Assembly: GCA_050115935.1 (NCBI GenBank)
Contig: JASFPO010000032.1
Location: 1-17,692 of the forward strand
Direction of reading: 5' to 3'
Origin: GCA-020344715 sp050115935
GTDB lineage: Archaea > Thermoproteota > Bathyarchaeia > Bathyarchaeales > Bathyarchaeaceae
Length of the DNA stretch: 17,692 nucleotides
Below the pieces are notes generated by a model. It worked only from the letters and a program-made list of their open reading frames with translations, ran no database searches and had not been told where the DNA came from. Positions 1-7,269 of this stretch are shown piece by piece (positions within the stretch are counted from its first letter, which is position 1; every line of letters begins with the position of its first letter). A program made the translations under genes and the position numbers.

Positions 1-1436
1 TTCAACGAATTATCGATCAGATTGTAGAAAAGCTGTCTTAGCAACGAATCCGCTAGCACTGTTAATCCATGACATTCGCCCACTACTTTCACACCATCTA
101 AGTCTGAAAACAATTTGGACGCTTCTCCAAGGTTTCTCTGTACATCCATGTAAACTAATTCTTCAGCGCCCAGCATTTCATAGATTCTAGCGAATTCGAA
201 AACTCTCTCAACTTGTCCACAAGCAGATTCGATCTCGTCTAAATGCTTTAATGCTTCATGATCGTGGGTCAGCTGCTGCTTAGCCAGAAAGACGTTCGTC
301 GTCACTATCGAAAGCTTGTTTCGCGCGTCATGCCGGGTCAACTTGCCAACAACACTCAACTTCTCGTTTGTCGATTGAAGCTTATTCTGAGACTGTTCCT
401 GTGTTTCCAACATTTCGTTGATTTCGTCTGAAAGACTTGCCAATTCATCTTTTCCTGTTATTGAGACGCGTCCCGAAGGGTCTCCGCTTGATCTAATACT
501 GTTGACACTTTTGCTGAGTTTAGCCAATCGTGAAAGTACCATCTTTTCCAAGAGCAGCATGGTCACTATGGCAAACACGACACCAACCGTTATCAGCGAC
601 CATATGAAATAAGACATGCTGGCCAGACCTTGATTGTAGATGCTTCTAGGCATATCGGCTCTTAACACCAGACTGGGCGCACCGTAAATGTCCTCAAGCA
701 GGGCATATCCCGCTATAGACTCCGCATCAAGTGGCCGTATGAAAATCGGTGCTTCTTCAGACAATGATGACAGAGCCATTTGAAAGTCAGAAGGCATTTG
801 CGAATCCTCGAACCGACGAAGGTTTAGAGATAAATGAGTTGTCTCAGCCAGACTGCTTATTCGACCAGAGTCAAGGTAATATCCCATGATCAGCGCTCCA
901 AGAATGGGGCCTTCGCTCTCACTGGTCAGTATAGGGCGTGAGGCAACCAAGATTGGATCTTCAGGAAGAAGGATGATCCCAGTTACACTACTATCTGCGT
1001 CAAGGTGTTGCAGAAGAAGGCTATTGGGGGAAAGGTGTTCTAGCAGACTCTCTGGAACAGGTATTTCTTCCTCGTTCTCCAAGTCGAAAACTTTGCCGAA
1101 GACCACTCCGCCTGAGGAGTTGATATAAGCAATAAGATTGAGTTCTGAATCGATGAAGGTTTCGTCGGGGAGGTTCGACCCAACATAATCTTCATTGGCG
1201 TCTTGGATGAATGCGTAGGTGTCGTCCCATGCGGCCCAATCGTGGACGAAGGCGTCCAAGTTGGATAGTTCGGCTGACAAGGCGCTCTGGACCCGTTCAA
1301 CATTCTTGTGAGTGTCCTGCTCCTCAAGTACAGCGAAACCACCCAGCAAGATAGTTTGCGAGGCAACATACAAAATCGCGATTAAGCTGATGATCGTCAC
1401 ACTGATGATGATCAACGTTTTCTTGCGTAAGTTCAT
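1..1436 (-). CDS. Membrane sensor histidine kinase, CHASE4-HAMP-HisKA-HATPase (C-terminus cut by window edge)
   Basis: Membrane-bound sensor kinase of a two-component system. The minus frame from ATG 1436 is open through all 478 visible codons, with GGTGA just upstream as SD. In order: TM helix about residues 7-26; an extracytoplasmic sensor domain about 40-270 carrying DWAAWDDTYAF, the typical CHASE4 signature; a second TM about 275-297; HAMP with coiled coil about 298-355; the H-box TRHDARNKLS with phospho-acceptor His369; and the start of the HATPase N-box, LFYNLIDNSL, at the very edge. The N-box asparagines are visible but the G1/G2 boxes lie outside, so roughly 90-100 residues are missing. 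The HDxRN H-box is the variant common in archaeal kinases. The signal sensed is unknown. No response regulator is adjacent in the window. The gene is divergent from the pilin at 1649, so it may sense surface or envelope conditions, but that link is positional inference only. Confidence 0.9.
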   Translation of the reverse strand, partial: MNLRKKTLIIISVTIISLIAILYVASQTILLGGFAVLEEQDTHKNVERVQSALSAELSNLDAFVHDWAAWDDTYAFIQDANEDYVGSNLPDETFIDSELNLIAYINSSGGVVFGKVFDLENEEEIPVPESLLEHLSPNSLLLQHLDADSSVTGIILLPEDPILVASRPILTSESEGPILGALIMGYYLDSGRISSLAETTHLSLNLRRFEDSQMPSDFQMALSSLSEEAPIFIRPLDAESIAGYALLEDIYGAPSLVLRADMPRSIYNQGLASMSYFIWSLITVGVVFAIVTMLLLEKMVLSRLAKLSKSVNSIRSSGDPSGRVSITGKDELASLSDEINEMLETQEQSQNKLQSTNEKLSVVGKLTRHDARNKLSIVTTNVFLAKQQLTHDHEALKHLDEIESACGQVERVFEFARIYEMLGAEELVYMDVQRNLGEASKLFSDLDGVKVVGECHGLTVLADSLLRQLFYNLIDNSL

Positions 1437-1475
1437 GTGCTCACCTTTTCAGCCAACTTCCTCCTTCTGACACAC

Positions 1476-1496
1476 TGGCAATGTTGAAGCTTGCCA
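1476..1496 (-). promoter_or_regulatory. Inverted repeat in the kinase promoter (possible operator)
   Basis: TGGCAA (1476-1481) and TTGCCA (1491-1496) form a perfect 6-base inverted repeat with a 9-base spacer. It lies just downstream of a TATA-like stretch on the minus strand (CATTTAACG, 1508-1500), so it sits near the expected start of transcription of the kinase gene. It could be a repressor site or an mRNA leader hairpin. The sequence does not decide which. Confidence 0.35.
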
Positions 1497-1603
1497 TTAC
1501 GTTAAATGTACAAAACCTAAATCAGTTATGAAACAAGGAGTTGAATTTGAGAAATGAACTATTGATACGCATATTGGGAATCCATATCTTCGCTTCATAC
1601 TTG

Positions 1604-1612
1604 TTAAATAAT
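1604..1612 (+). promoter_or_regulatory. TATA-like promoter element of the pilin gene
   Basis: TTAAATAAT lies about 40 bases before the TTG start at 1649. Initiation about 26 bases downstream of it would give a leader of some 15 bases containing the SD GAGGTGA (1637-1643). Spacing fits an archaeal TATA/TBP promoter. Confidence 0.4.
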
Positions 1613-1648
1613 TTGCATCCTACAAGGTTCTGTCAAGAGGTGAAATGA

Positions 1649-2074
1649 TTGTTCAAAATCTTGAGCTCTAAGAAAGGTATTTCACCGATACTAGCAACAC
1701 TTCTGTTGATAGTCATCGCTGTTGCAGCTGTCATCATAACATATGCTTGGGTCTTGACCTTCACTGGAACCCAGACGGGACAGGCAGGAGTCTTTCTCAA
1801 AGAAGAAAACATATCCTGGCCTTCAGGTCAAGTTCAAATAATCATTAGAAACACCGGAACATCCAACGGAAAAATCACTGCAGCATATATAGGCACCTCA
1901 TCTTCAAACCTGACATCGGCTACAGTTGCATCGCCATCTTTACCAGCAAACATAAACGCTGACAGTACTCTAACAATTACTCTAACCCAAGCTTGGTCAT
2001 CTGGAACAAGATACTACTTCAAAATAGCCACAGACAGCCCAGCTAGCCTTGAATTCTCAGCATTAGCGCCTTAA
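1649..2074 (+). CDS. Archaeal type IV pilin (PF07790-type)
   Basis: Structural subunit of an archaeal type IV pilus-like filament, exported and cleaved by a PibD/EppA-type peptidase. The 141-residue protein starts at TTG 1649, behind SD GAGGTGA (1637-1643). The N-terminus is a short basic leader ending SSKKG, then ISPILATLLLIVIAVAAV; cleavage is expected after Gly10, leaving a hydrophobic helix of about 25 residues for filament packing. The rest is a small Ser/Thr/Asn-rich beta domain with one sequon (NLT). The tail SGTRYYFKIAT...SALAP resembles the tail of the second pilin at 9812 (SGTKYEFAILT...TATAP), so the two are probably paralogues. The prepilin peptidase follows on the same strand after a terminator-like hairpin. 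An out-of-frame ATG at 1645 would give only eight codons. Family assignment is firm; major versus minor pilin is not known. Confidence 0.88.
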   Translation: MFKILSSKKGISPILATLLLIVIAVAAVIITYAWVLTFTGTQTGQAGVFLKEENISWPSGQVQIIIRNTGTSNGKITAAYIGTSSSNLTSATVASPSLPANINADSTLTITLTQAWSSGTRYYFKIATDSPASLEFSALAP

Positions 2075-2128
2075 GCAAGTGAAGCCTAAGATACAATAGC
2101 GGCCCCAATAGTTCACTTACTTTTCAAT

Positions 2129-2167
2129 TTGCAGTCTCTATCTTGTTTGAGCTGCAAGTTTTTTATT
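2129..2167 (+). terminator. Hairpin plus T-run after the first pilin gene
   Basis: TTGCAG (2129-2134) pairs with CTGCAA (2152-2157), extended by a U-G pair, and is followed by a six-T run inside 2158-2167. It would end or weaken transcription after the pilin, allowing more pilin than peptidase to be made. The loop is long (17 bases), so stability is moderate. Confidence 0.5.
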
Positions 2168-2205
2168 GCGCACTCAACAAAGAGATAAGATTGGTGAATG
2201 GGTAA

Positions 2206-3009
2206 TTGAAGGAAATTCTAGATGTTGCCAGAGTTGCCCTCACCCTGTCCTTTCTGTTTTATGCCTCTTGGAGTGATTGGAAGAAGCGTGAAGTAAGCAA
2301 CAAAGTGTGGGCAGTCTTGGCACCTTTAGCATTGCTTTTGACTTTTGTTCAACTGATAATGTTTGATACAGACTTGTTGCTCTATGCACTGTCTTTTGCG
2401 GTGACATCGGGCATGGCAATTATCCTGTTCTATGCGGGAGCCTTCGGTGGAGCCGATGCAAAGGCGCTCATGTGCTTGTCCATAGCACTGCCTCAACACC
2501 CTACAGATTTCTTTTCAGCTTTCTCAACATCCGCTCCAGCAGTTCTTGTTTCACCACTTTTTCCAATCACAGTCTTCAGTAACTCTGTTCTTCTTGCAGC
2601 ACTCACTGCTATCTATGCGGTCCTACGAAATCTTTTATGGAAGCTCAAAACACGGAGCAAGCTTTTTGAAGGCTTTGAAAAGGAGTCTTTTGGACGCAAA
2701 CTACTCACGTTACTGACAGGTTACAAGATGAATGTGACCGAACTGGAAAGATTCGAGTATCTGTATCCTCTTGAAGATATTGATGTAATTGAAGGCAACC
2801 GAACTAATAGAAAACTGCTTCTAATGCCAAAAGATGAAAAACGTGAGCAGATTATTAAAAGAATATTAGGTGCCGTCAAAGCTGGAAAAATTCACAAAGA
2901 TGTCTGGGTGACCCCAGGTTTACCAATGCTCATCTTCATTACAGCAGGATTGATTATAGCTTTAGTTGTTGGAGACCTTGTGTGGCTGATTCTGACTTCT
3001 GTGCTCTGA
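2206..3009 (+). CDS. Archaeal prepilin peptidase (A24 family, PibD/EppA/FlaK-like)
   Basis: Membrane aspartyl protease that removes the class III signal peptide of pilins at the cytoplasmic face. The 267-residue protein starts at TTG 2206, eight bases after SD GGTGA (2193-2197). The first catalytic aspartate is Asp24 in SDWKKREVSN and the second is Asp84 in the GxGD-type motif FGGAD. Both lie after hydrophobic segments, as the family requires. TM segments are seen at about 8-22, 36-52, 58-78, 105-140 and 244-266. The charged region around 150-240 fits the archaeal A24 C-terminal domain (Arc_PepC type), which is longer than bacterial PilD-type cores. It is the obvious processing enzyme for the pilins at 1649 and 9812 and the KGQ-type proteins of the convergent operon. 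Its stop is 27 bases from the end of that operon. Confidence 0.9.
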   Translation: MKEILDVARVALTLSFLFYASWSDWKKREVSNKVWAVLAPLALLLTFVQLIMFDTDLLLYALSFAVTSGMAIILFYAGAFGGADAKALMCLSIALPQHPTDFFSAFSTSAPAVLVSPLFPITVFSNSVLLAALTAIYAVLRNLLWKLKTRSKLFEGFEKESFGRKLLTLLTGYKMNVTELERFEYLYPLEDIDVIEGNRTNRKLLLMPKDEKREQIIKRILGAVKAGKIHKDVWVTPGLPMLIFITAGLIIALVVGDLVWLILTSVL

Positions 3010-3036
3010 TAAAGCACAATTTTAACTCGCTCACGT

Positions 3037-3822
3037 TCAAGTGACCGTGCAATTGGAAACGACTTTTATGTTACGTGCTTCTGTGACGGCCACGGACACA
3101 TCTGATGGTTGAGAAGAAATGTTGTCGCTTTGAAGCTCAAAAATGAATCTCCCAATAGATGGGGTGCTGTCGTAATACTGGCTTAACGAGAAATTGCTGG
3201 ATTGCCATTGTCCATTGAGATTGATGTTGAGAGAAAAGCTGCTTTTGGGCAAGTCTGTAATTGGTATTAAGTCTTCTTTGTCAAGAGCTAATTTGACTGT
3301 CAGAATATTGTTTGGGTTATCGTAAACTGCGCTCAAGATTTCTTCCCGGACGAGTAGAGTTGATATGAATTTGTACCCAGTTAGTCCGATTGAAGTGATA
3401 TTCATTTGCAGAGTGACGTTGGCAGCTGAAAAGGAAACGTTAGAGTGCCAGTTAGAGCTTAGTCCTTGGCTGTAGTTGATGGTTAGATTATAGATTTGAT
3501 GTGGGCCTTCTGCTAGCTCAGGGTACAAGACGATTCCGGAGCCGCCGTAGGCTCTTGTTATGTTGATTCTCCATTTGTTGAGATTATCCTTTAGAGCGTT
3601 TTCGTTCATGCTTAGCGTGTAGTTAGCTAGGCTGATTGCAACCACGCGGTGAGAGCTGATCTTTAATGTGTCAATCAGAGACAAATATTCCTCCCATCTT
3701 TCATGTCTAAAATAGGTTACACTACCATACATGATGACGCCTATTGAGACGATTAGAATTGATATCATCAATGCGGCTATTACGATGAACTGCCCCTTGT
3801 TTCGTCGAGTGTTCTCCATCAC
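3037..3822 (-). CDS. Pilin-like exported protein with KGQ-type class III signal, sequon-rich
   Basis: Last gene of the secretion operon; unrecognised beyond being a pilin-like membrane-anchored protein. About 260 residues. The N-terminus is basic, NTRRNKGQ, then a hydrophobic helix FIVIAALMISILIVSIGV, which fits cleavage after the Gly of KGQ by the prepilin peptidase. GTG 3822 is in frame, but ATG 3819 is the likelier start because GAGG lies eight bases before it. The large C-terminal part (about 45-261) has no TM and looks beta-rich. It holds ten N-X-S/T sequons, several closely spaced, suggesting a heavily glycosylated surface-exposed domain. Only one or a few bases separate it from the gene upstream, so translation is probably coupled. 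Likely role: minor pilin or tip/adhesin subunit (inference). Confidence 0.75.
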   Translation of the reverse strand: MMENTRRNKGQFIVIAALMISILIVSIGVIMYGSVTYFRHERWEEYLSLIDTLKISSHRVVAISLANYTLSMNENALKDNLNKWRINITRAYGGSGIVLYPELAEGPHQIYNLTINYSQGLSSNWHSNVSFSAANVTLQMNITSIGLTGYKFISTLLVREEILSAVYDNPNNILTVKLALDKEDLIPITDLPKSSFSLNINLNGQWQSSNFSLSQYYDSTPSIGRFIFELQSDNISSQPSDVSVAVTEARNIKVVSNCTVT

Positions 3823-3823
3823 T

Positions 3824-4282
3824 TTAACCTCTCACAAGTTGTAGAATCAGGATCCTCGGGTTGTAGTTTGCTTGATATCCTGGAAGGATATAGGATACAG
3901 AGGCCACATGAGCGGATTCTGAAAACGCATAGGAGGAACCATATTTGATAGGTACAGGGTTAACTGAATTGCCGTCCAAATCATAGACTGTTAGGTTGTG
4001 ATAGACATCGGTTGGCAAGGAGACCATCAGGGCGGCTGTGAGATTTGCCCATTCTTGATTGTAAACAAACCGAGTCAGTAGATCTTGTTCATCCAGATCA
4101 TGCAGAACGTTGTAGCCGACTTTTTCTAGCTCTCCAGTTTCATAAGTCGGGCTGGCGGGAGTTGTGGCAAAAATGTTGACAAAAGCTATAGCCGATAGAA
4201 TAACAAAAGAAGCGAGAACCGCTTCAACCACGCGCATTTGGCCTCTCTTGTTGCTCAGTTTTTTCATGTAGTTTCTTTCCAT
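3824..4282 (-). CDS. Pilin-like exported protein (minor pilin candidate)
   Basis: A protein of 152 residues, not assignable to a named family by eye. The leader LSNKRGQ is followed by MRVVEAVLASFVILSAIAF, a single hydrophobic helix. The RGQ site fits class III cleavage after Gly14. If cleavage fell one residue later, Glu20 would be at position +5, the conserved glutamate of bacterial pilins. The remaining 115 residues are soluble and probably extracytoplasmic, with two sequons (NLT twice). ATG 4282 is used here; an internal ATG at 4267 is possible, since the SD before 4282 is weak. It sits ten bases after the previous gene and just before the sequon-rich protein. Likely a minor pilin or pseudopilin of the system (inference). 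Confidence 0.72.
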   Translation of the reverse strand: MERNYMKKLSNKRGQMRVVEAVLASFVILSAIAFVNIFATTPASPTYETGELEKVGYNVLHDLDEQDLLTRFVYNQEWANLTAALMVSLPTDVYHNLTVYDLDGNSVNPVPIKYGSSYAFSESAHVASVSYILPGYQANYNPRILILQLVRG

Positions 4283-4291
4283 ATCGAGTAA

Positions 4292-4765
4292 TTATCCGCC
4301 CTTGTATGTTATCCACACGTAAACGTCTGAAGAAGAAACACGACTACATCCAGCAACCACGGTTTTACCGCTACTTTGGATCACTTCAGTTTGATTAGCG
4401 TCCACCTTCAAACCTGGAGGAAGCCATGAAGTAACATTAAGCCAGGACATGTCTAGGAAATGAGCTTCAACTCCAGTAGCTGTGCTGTTCGGGTCTTGCG
4501 CAATTTCCATAAGGTAGCTTTCATCACCAACCTCTAATGGAAGACTTAAAGTCTTCTCCATTGAAGTGCCAATGTTTGTTGTGTTCACAAGGAAATACAA
4601 GTTTGCTAAAGTATCTGCAACGTGATCTGCAATCTCTTTCAATTCTCTTTGAGACATCTCTTCCCAGATGTTATCGACCACGTAAAAGTAGAAAACTTGC
4701 ACGGTGAAGATTAGTATAATCAAAGCGCTGGTTGCTATCAGATGGCTCATTGTTGGTGCAGGCAT
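4292..4765 (-). CDS. Single-anchor exported protein of the pilus operon, no clear class III site
   Basis: A protein of 157 residues starting at ATG 4765, nine bases after a strong SD, GGAGG. The N-terminus MPAPTMSHLIATSA runs into the hydrophobic helix LIILIFTVQVFYFYV, then a helical region about 30-60 and a beta-like domain. Unlike its two downstream neighbours it has no basic leader and no G/A cleavage site before the helix, so it may stay as an uncleaved signal anchor. Four sequons (NTT, NST, NVT, NQT) support an extracytoplasmic C-terminus. It lies between two other pilin-like genes with gaps of 9 and 15 bases. I do not recognise the family; it could be a pilus assembly subunit anchored next to the platform protein. 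Confidence 0.7.
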   Translation of the reverse strand: MPAPTMSHLIATSALIILIFTVQVFYFYVVDNIWEEMSQRELKEIADHVADTLANLYFLVNTTNIGTSMEKTLSLPLEVGDESYLMEIAQDPNSTATGVEAHFLDMSWLNVTSWLPPGLKVDANQTEVIQSSGKTVVAGCSRVSSSDVYVWITYKGG

Positions 4766-4780
4766 ATCTGTTAGCCTCCA

Positions 4781-5590
4781 CTACACGGTAACCTGTACTT
4801 CGGCGACTATAACGTTGAAAACAACCTTTCCTGCAGTCAACGGAACAGAAGCCGAGTTTGTGAGATCTCCCACTTGAGCTGTTATTGTGCTGGTGCCGTT
4901 TTGGGCAACGTTGTAAGGTCCGTATGGCGTTGAGTGTACTTGGAGACATCTCGCCTTAAGGTCAAAGTTGTGAATGTAGGAATACCATCTACTTATTACT
5001 GGTTTGATAACCCAGATGTCTACGTAGTTAATGTTTTCTCCACCAACTTCAATCACAGAAGTCCTCATAGCTCTAACTCTGTAATACAGAGTCAGGGTAA
5101 CCCAGCCTATTGGTTGCTCTATCACTGCTACACCATAGCTTCCAGTGGTTTCCGTTACGAGAACGCTTTCATTCCCTATCAAGTAAGATATGTATCCAGT
5201 TTCAAAGGTAACATAGTGATTCTCAATGTTATAACGCATAGCGCCTGTCGTATTTGAGTATAACACATATGGTGAACCATCCACCGTCGCGTTTACACGC
5301 AAAGCACCGAAGCTAGGCATCAACTCAAGAAAACCGTATTCAATCGTAAACCTTGCCGAACGAGCAGCTTTTGGTTTCCATGCTATATTTTCCAGCGCAT
5401 CATCATAGGTTAACATAGATTCTTTTGCAACGTCGAATTCAGCTACTCCTCTTTGGCGCTCCAGAATTTGATAGGCATAGAGTGAAGCCGCCAGAACTAA
5501 TGTAATGGTTGTGACGGTGATTATCATAGCCGAAATGGTGTAGGAAACTGCCTTGCAGTCTCGCAACAGCGGGATTGCCAGCCTTTTCAA
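4781..5590 (-). CDS. Pilin-like exported protein with N-terminal anchor, beta-rich ectodomain
   Basis: A protein of 269 residues starting at TTG 5590, overlapping the stop of the platform gene by four bases (TTGA), with GGTGGTG upstream as SD. The N-terminus RLAIPLLRDCKAVSYT leads into the helix ISAMIITVTTITLVLAASLY. KA before VSYTIS could be a class III cleavage site like KA|LSP of the second pilin, but it is less canonical. The rest is a large beta-rich extracytoplasmic domain with four sequons (NAT, NTT, NES, NGT). Its last 40 residues read like an Ig-like strand pattern. It is the largest of the four pilin-like proteins and lies directly after the platform gene. Function beyond pilus subunit or assembly factor is unknown. 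Confidence 0.74.
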   Translation of the reverse strand: MKRLAIPLLRDCKAVSYTISAMIITVTTITLVLAASLYAYQILERQRGVAEFDVAKESMLTYDDALENIAWKPKAARSARFTIEYGFLELMPSFGALRVNATVDGSPYVLYSNTTGAMRYNIENHYVTFETGYISYLIGNESVLVTETTGSYGVAVIEQPIGWVTLTLYYRVRAMRTSVIEVGGENINYVDIWVIKPVISRWYSYIHNFDLKARCLQVHSTPYGPYNVAQNGTSTITAQVGDLTNSASVPLTAGKVVFNVIVAEVQVTV

Positions 5591-7269
5591 AACACCACCA
5601 TCTGTGGGATTACGATAGATGCTACCAATGTAATTATGACAAGTAAGGCTGAATGCTTAAATCCTGCAGCAACAGATTCCTCGCTGATTTTTCCTGCTAC
5701 TAGGCCGATCATGAAAACGTGCATGATCACTGAAATCGTGAAAGTTGTTTGAATTGATGCTAAGTCGAAATTTGATGTTGCATCTTGCGCGATACTCACA
5801 GTTTTGCCTACGAATATTAGGGTTAAAAGTGTTGTTGCCATCAGCATAATCGCTGCGAAATAGGGAACTATAATGTATGGCCTTGCATTCATTCTCTTTT
5901 CTTTCTCCACTTCTTGCGTCATGTTGTTAAATCTTGTGAGCGATTCAATCATTCCTATGGTTCCGCCGCCTACATCAATGGCTTCAACAAGCAAGAAGAT
6001 GACAAGCTGAGCTAGCCAGCTTCTAGTGCGTTTCATGAAATCCATGAAAACCTGCCTTAACGGAATACCCCAAGACAACTTCGAAGAAATGTCCTCCAAT
6101 TCTTTGCTGAACGCACCGTAATTGCGCTTAGAAAGGTTTTCAATACACTTCTCGGGCGATAAGCCAGTTTTTCGAACTTCAGTCAAATCTCGAAGGAAGT
6201 TTGCCAAGCCTTTTTCGATTTGATGCTTTCTACTTGCAATCCTATAGTGAACTATGGCAGGGGGCATTGTAGCTATGAAAAGTGTAACTGACACAGCGAC
6301 AGATAAATCAACAAAGACCGGTATGGAAATTATTCCGAGAAAGCCTGTTAACACCATAAATACAAAAGCGGCTAATGTTGAAGATAGCAATGCAACTTTG
6401 TATGGTCGGAAATCATTCAGCGGACTTTTGGGCTGCATGCCGTGGGCAAGGTAGATAAAGACTATAGAAAGCATGGGAGCAAAAATGTACGTGTACATGA
6501 TCATGGTTGAGTAAAGTGAAATGCCAGTACTGTAGATTGCCTCTACACTGAACAGAATGTAGAAGCAAAGGGACATAAGAACCATCACGATAACAAAGGA
6601 CTCCAAAAGTGTTCCTAAACGTTCAGCAGCAACCTTAATTCTTAGAGAACGCATTTTGAAGATGTCATGGGTTTTGCTTTCCAGAAAATGCCCAATGTCT
6701 CCCCCGGTGATCACAGTTGAGGCGTATCCGGACATAAAATCTCTGTACATATCTAACGGGTTTGTTTCAGAGGACTTGTCCAAGGCAGTTAATGGGTCGA
6801 TGCCGAAAATCTCAACATCACGCATTATCTCTCTGGCTTCATTGCGCATGGCGGGCATCAATTCCACATTAGAAAGCCTCTTGATACTCATATATGGTGA
6901 TATACCGCCAGTAGCCATAACAGAAATGTACGCAGCAGCAAAGGGCATTTCTCGCTCTAAGGCACGCGCCCTTTCACCAGCCTTCATCGACGGAGTAACT
7001 ATAAAGATTATCATGACATATAGTGGCGTAGGAACGACAAAGATAAGGGGAATAAATTGGAAGATGTAGATAAGTATAAGACCCACTATGGTAACTGGAA
7101 TAGTTAGCAAGGCACATAGAAACATCATGGAAACATAGGTTTCAGGGTAAATCTTCATTCCTGCTTTCTTGAGTTCATTTTTGAATTCGAAAACGTTTTT
7201 CAAGAACTTCGGTGCTAAGTTGCCGAAAAGTCGATAGGACCAGCCTTCAAGGCTATGTAGCAGGGACAA
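5587..7269 (-). CDS. Type IV pilus platform protein, two T2SF domains (archaeal TadC/ArlJ-like)
   Basis: Polytopic inner-platform protein that couples the ATPase to pilin insertion. About 560 residues with two T2SF-like repeats, roughly 100-245 and 350-490. Each has a helical cytoplasmic part (ALEREMPFAAAYISVMATGG; GLANFLRDLTEVRKTGLS) followed by paired TM helices. Further hydrophobic segments occur near 45-95, 265-340 and 505-560. The duplicated layout is usual for archaeal type IV pilus platforms and unlike the single-domain TadB/TadC pair of bacteria. The start is TTG 7269, overlapping the ATPase gene by 17 bases, with GGTGGAG just upstream. It overlaps the next gene by four bases, so ATPase, platform and first pilin-like protein are probably translationally coupled. 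Family is certain; the exact subtype (Tad/Epd-like versus Aap/Ups-like) cannot be settled by eye. Confidence 0.9.
   Translation of the reverse strand: MSLLHSLEGWSYRLFGNLAPKFLKNVFEFKNELKKAGMKIYPETYVSMMFLCALLTIPVTIVGLILIYIFQFIPLIFVVPTPLYVMIIFIVTPSMKAGERARALEREMPFAAAYISVMATGGISPYMSIKRLSNVELMPAMRNEAREIMRDVEIFGIDPLTALDKSSETNPLDMYRDFMSGYASTVITGGDIGHFLESKTHDIFKMRSLRIKVAAERLGTLLESFVIVMVLMSLCFYILFSVEAIYSTGISLYSTMIMYTYIFAPMLSIVFIYLAHGMQPKSPLNDFRPYKVALLSSTLAAFVFMVLTGFLGIISIPVFVDLSVAVSVTLFIATMPPAIVHYRIASRKHQIEKGLANFLRDLTEVRKTGLSPEKCIENLSKRNYGAFSKELEDISSKLSWGIPLRQVFMDFMKRTRSWLAQLVIFLLVEAIDVGGGTIGMIESLTRFNNMTQEVEKEKRMNARPYIIVPYFAAIMLMATTLLTLIFVGKTVSIAQDATSNFDLASIQTTFTISVIMHVFMIGLVAGKISEESVAAGFKHSALLVIITLVASIVIPQMVVF

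Noticed and set aside
886..1128. Plus-strand frame of 80 codons
   Set aside because: Antisense to the CHASE4 domain; no SD and a Ser/Arg-rich composition.
1040..1369. Minus-strand frame of 109 codons
   Set aside because: It is another frame of the histidine kinase, whose correct frame is open from 1436 to the edge and carries the CHASE4 motif.
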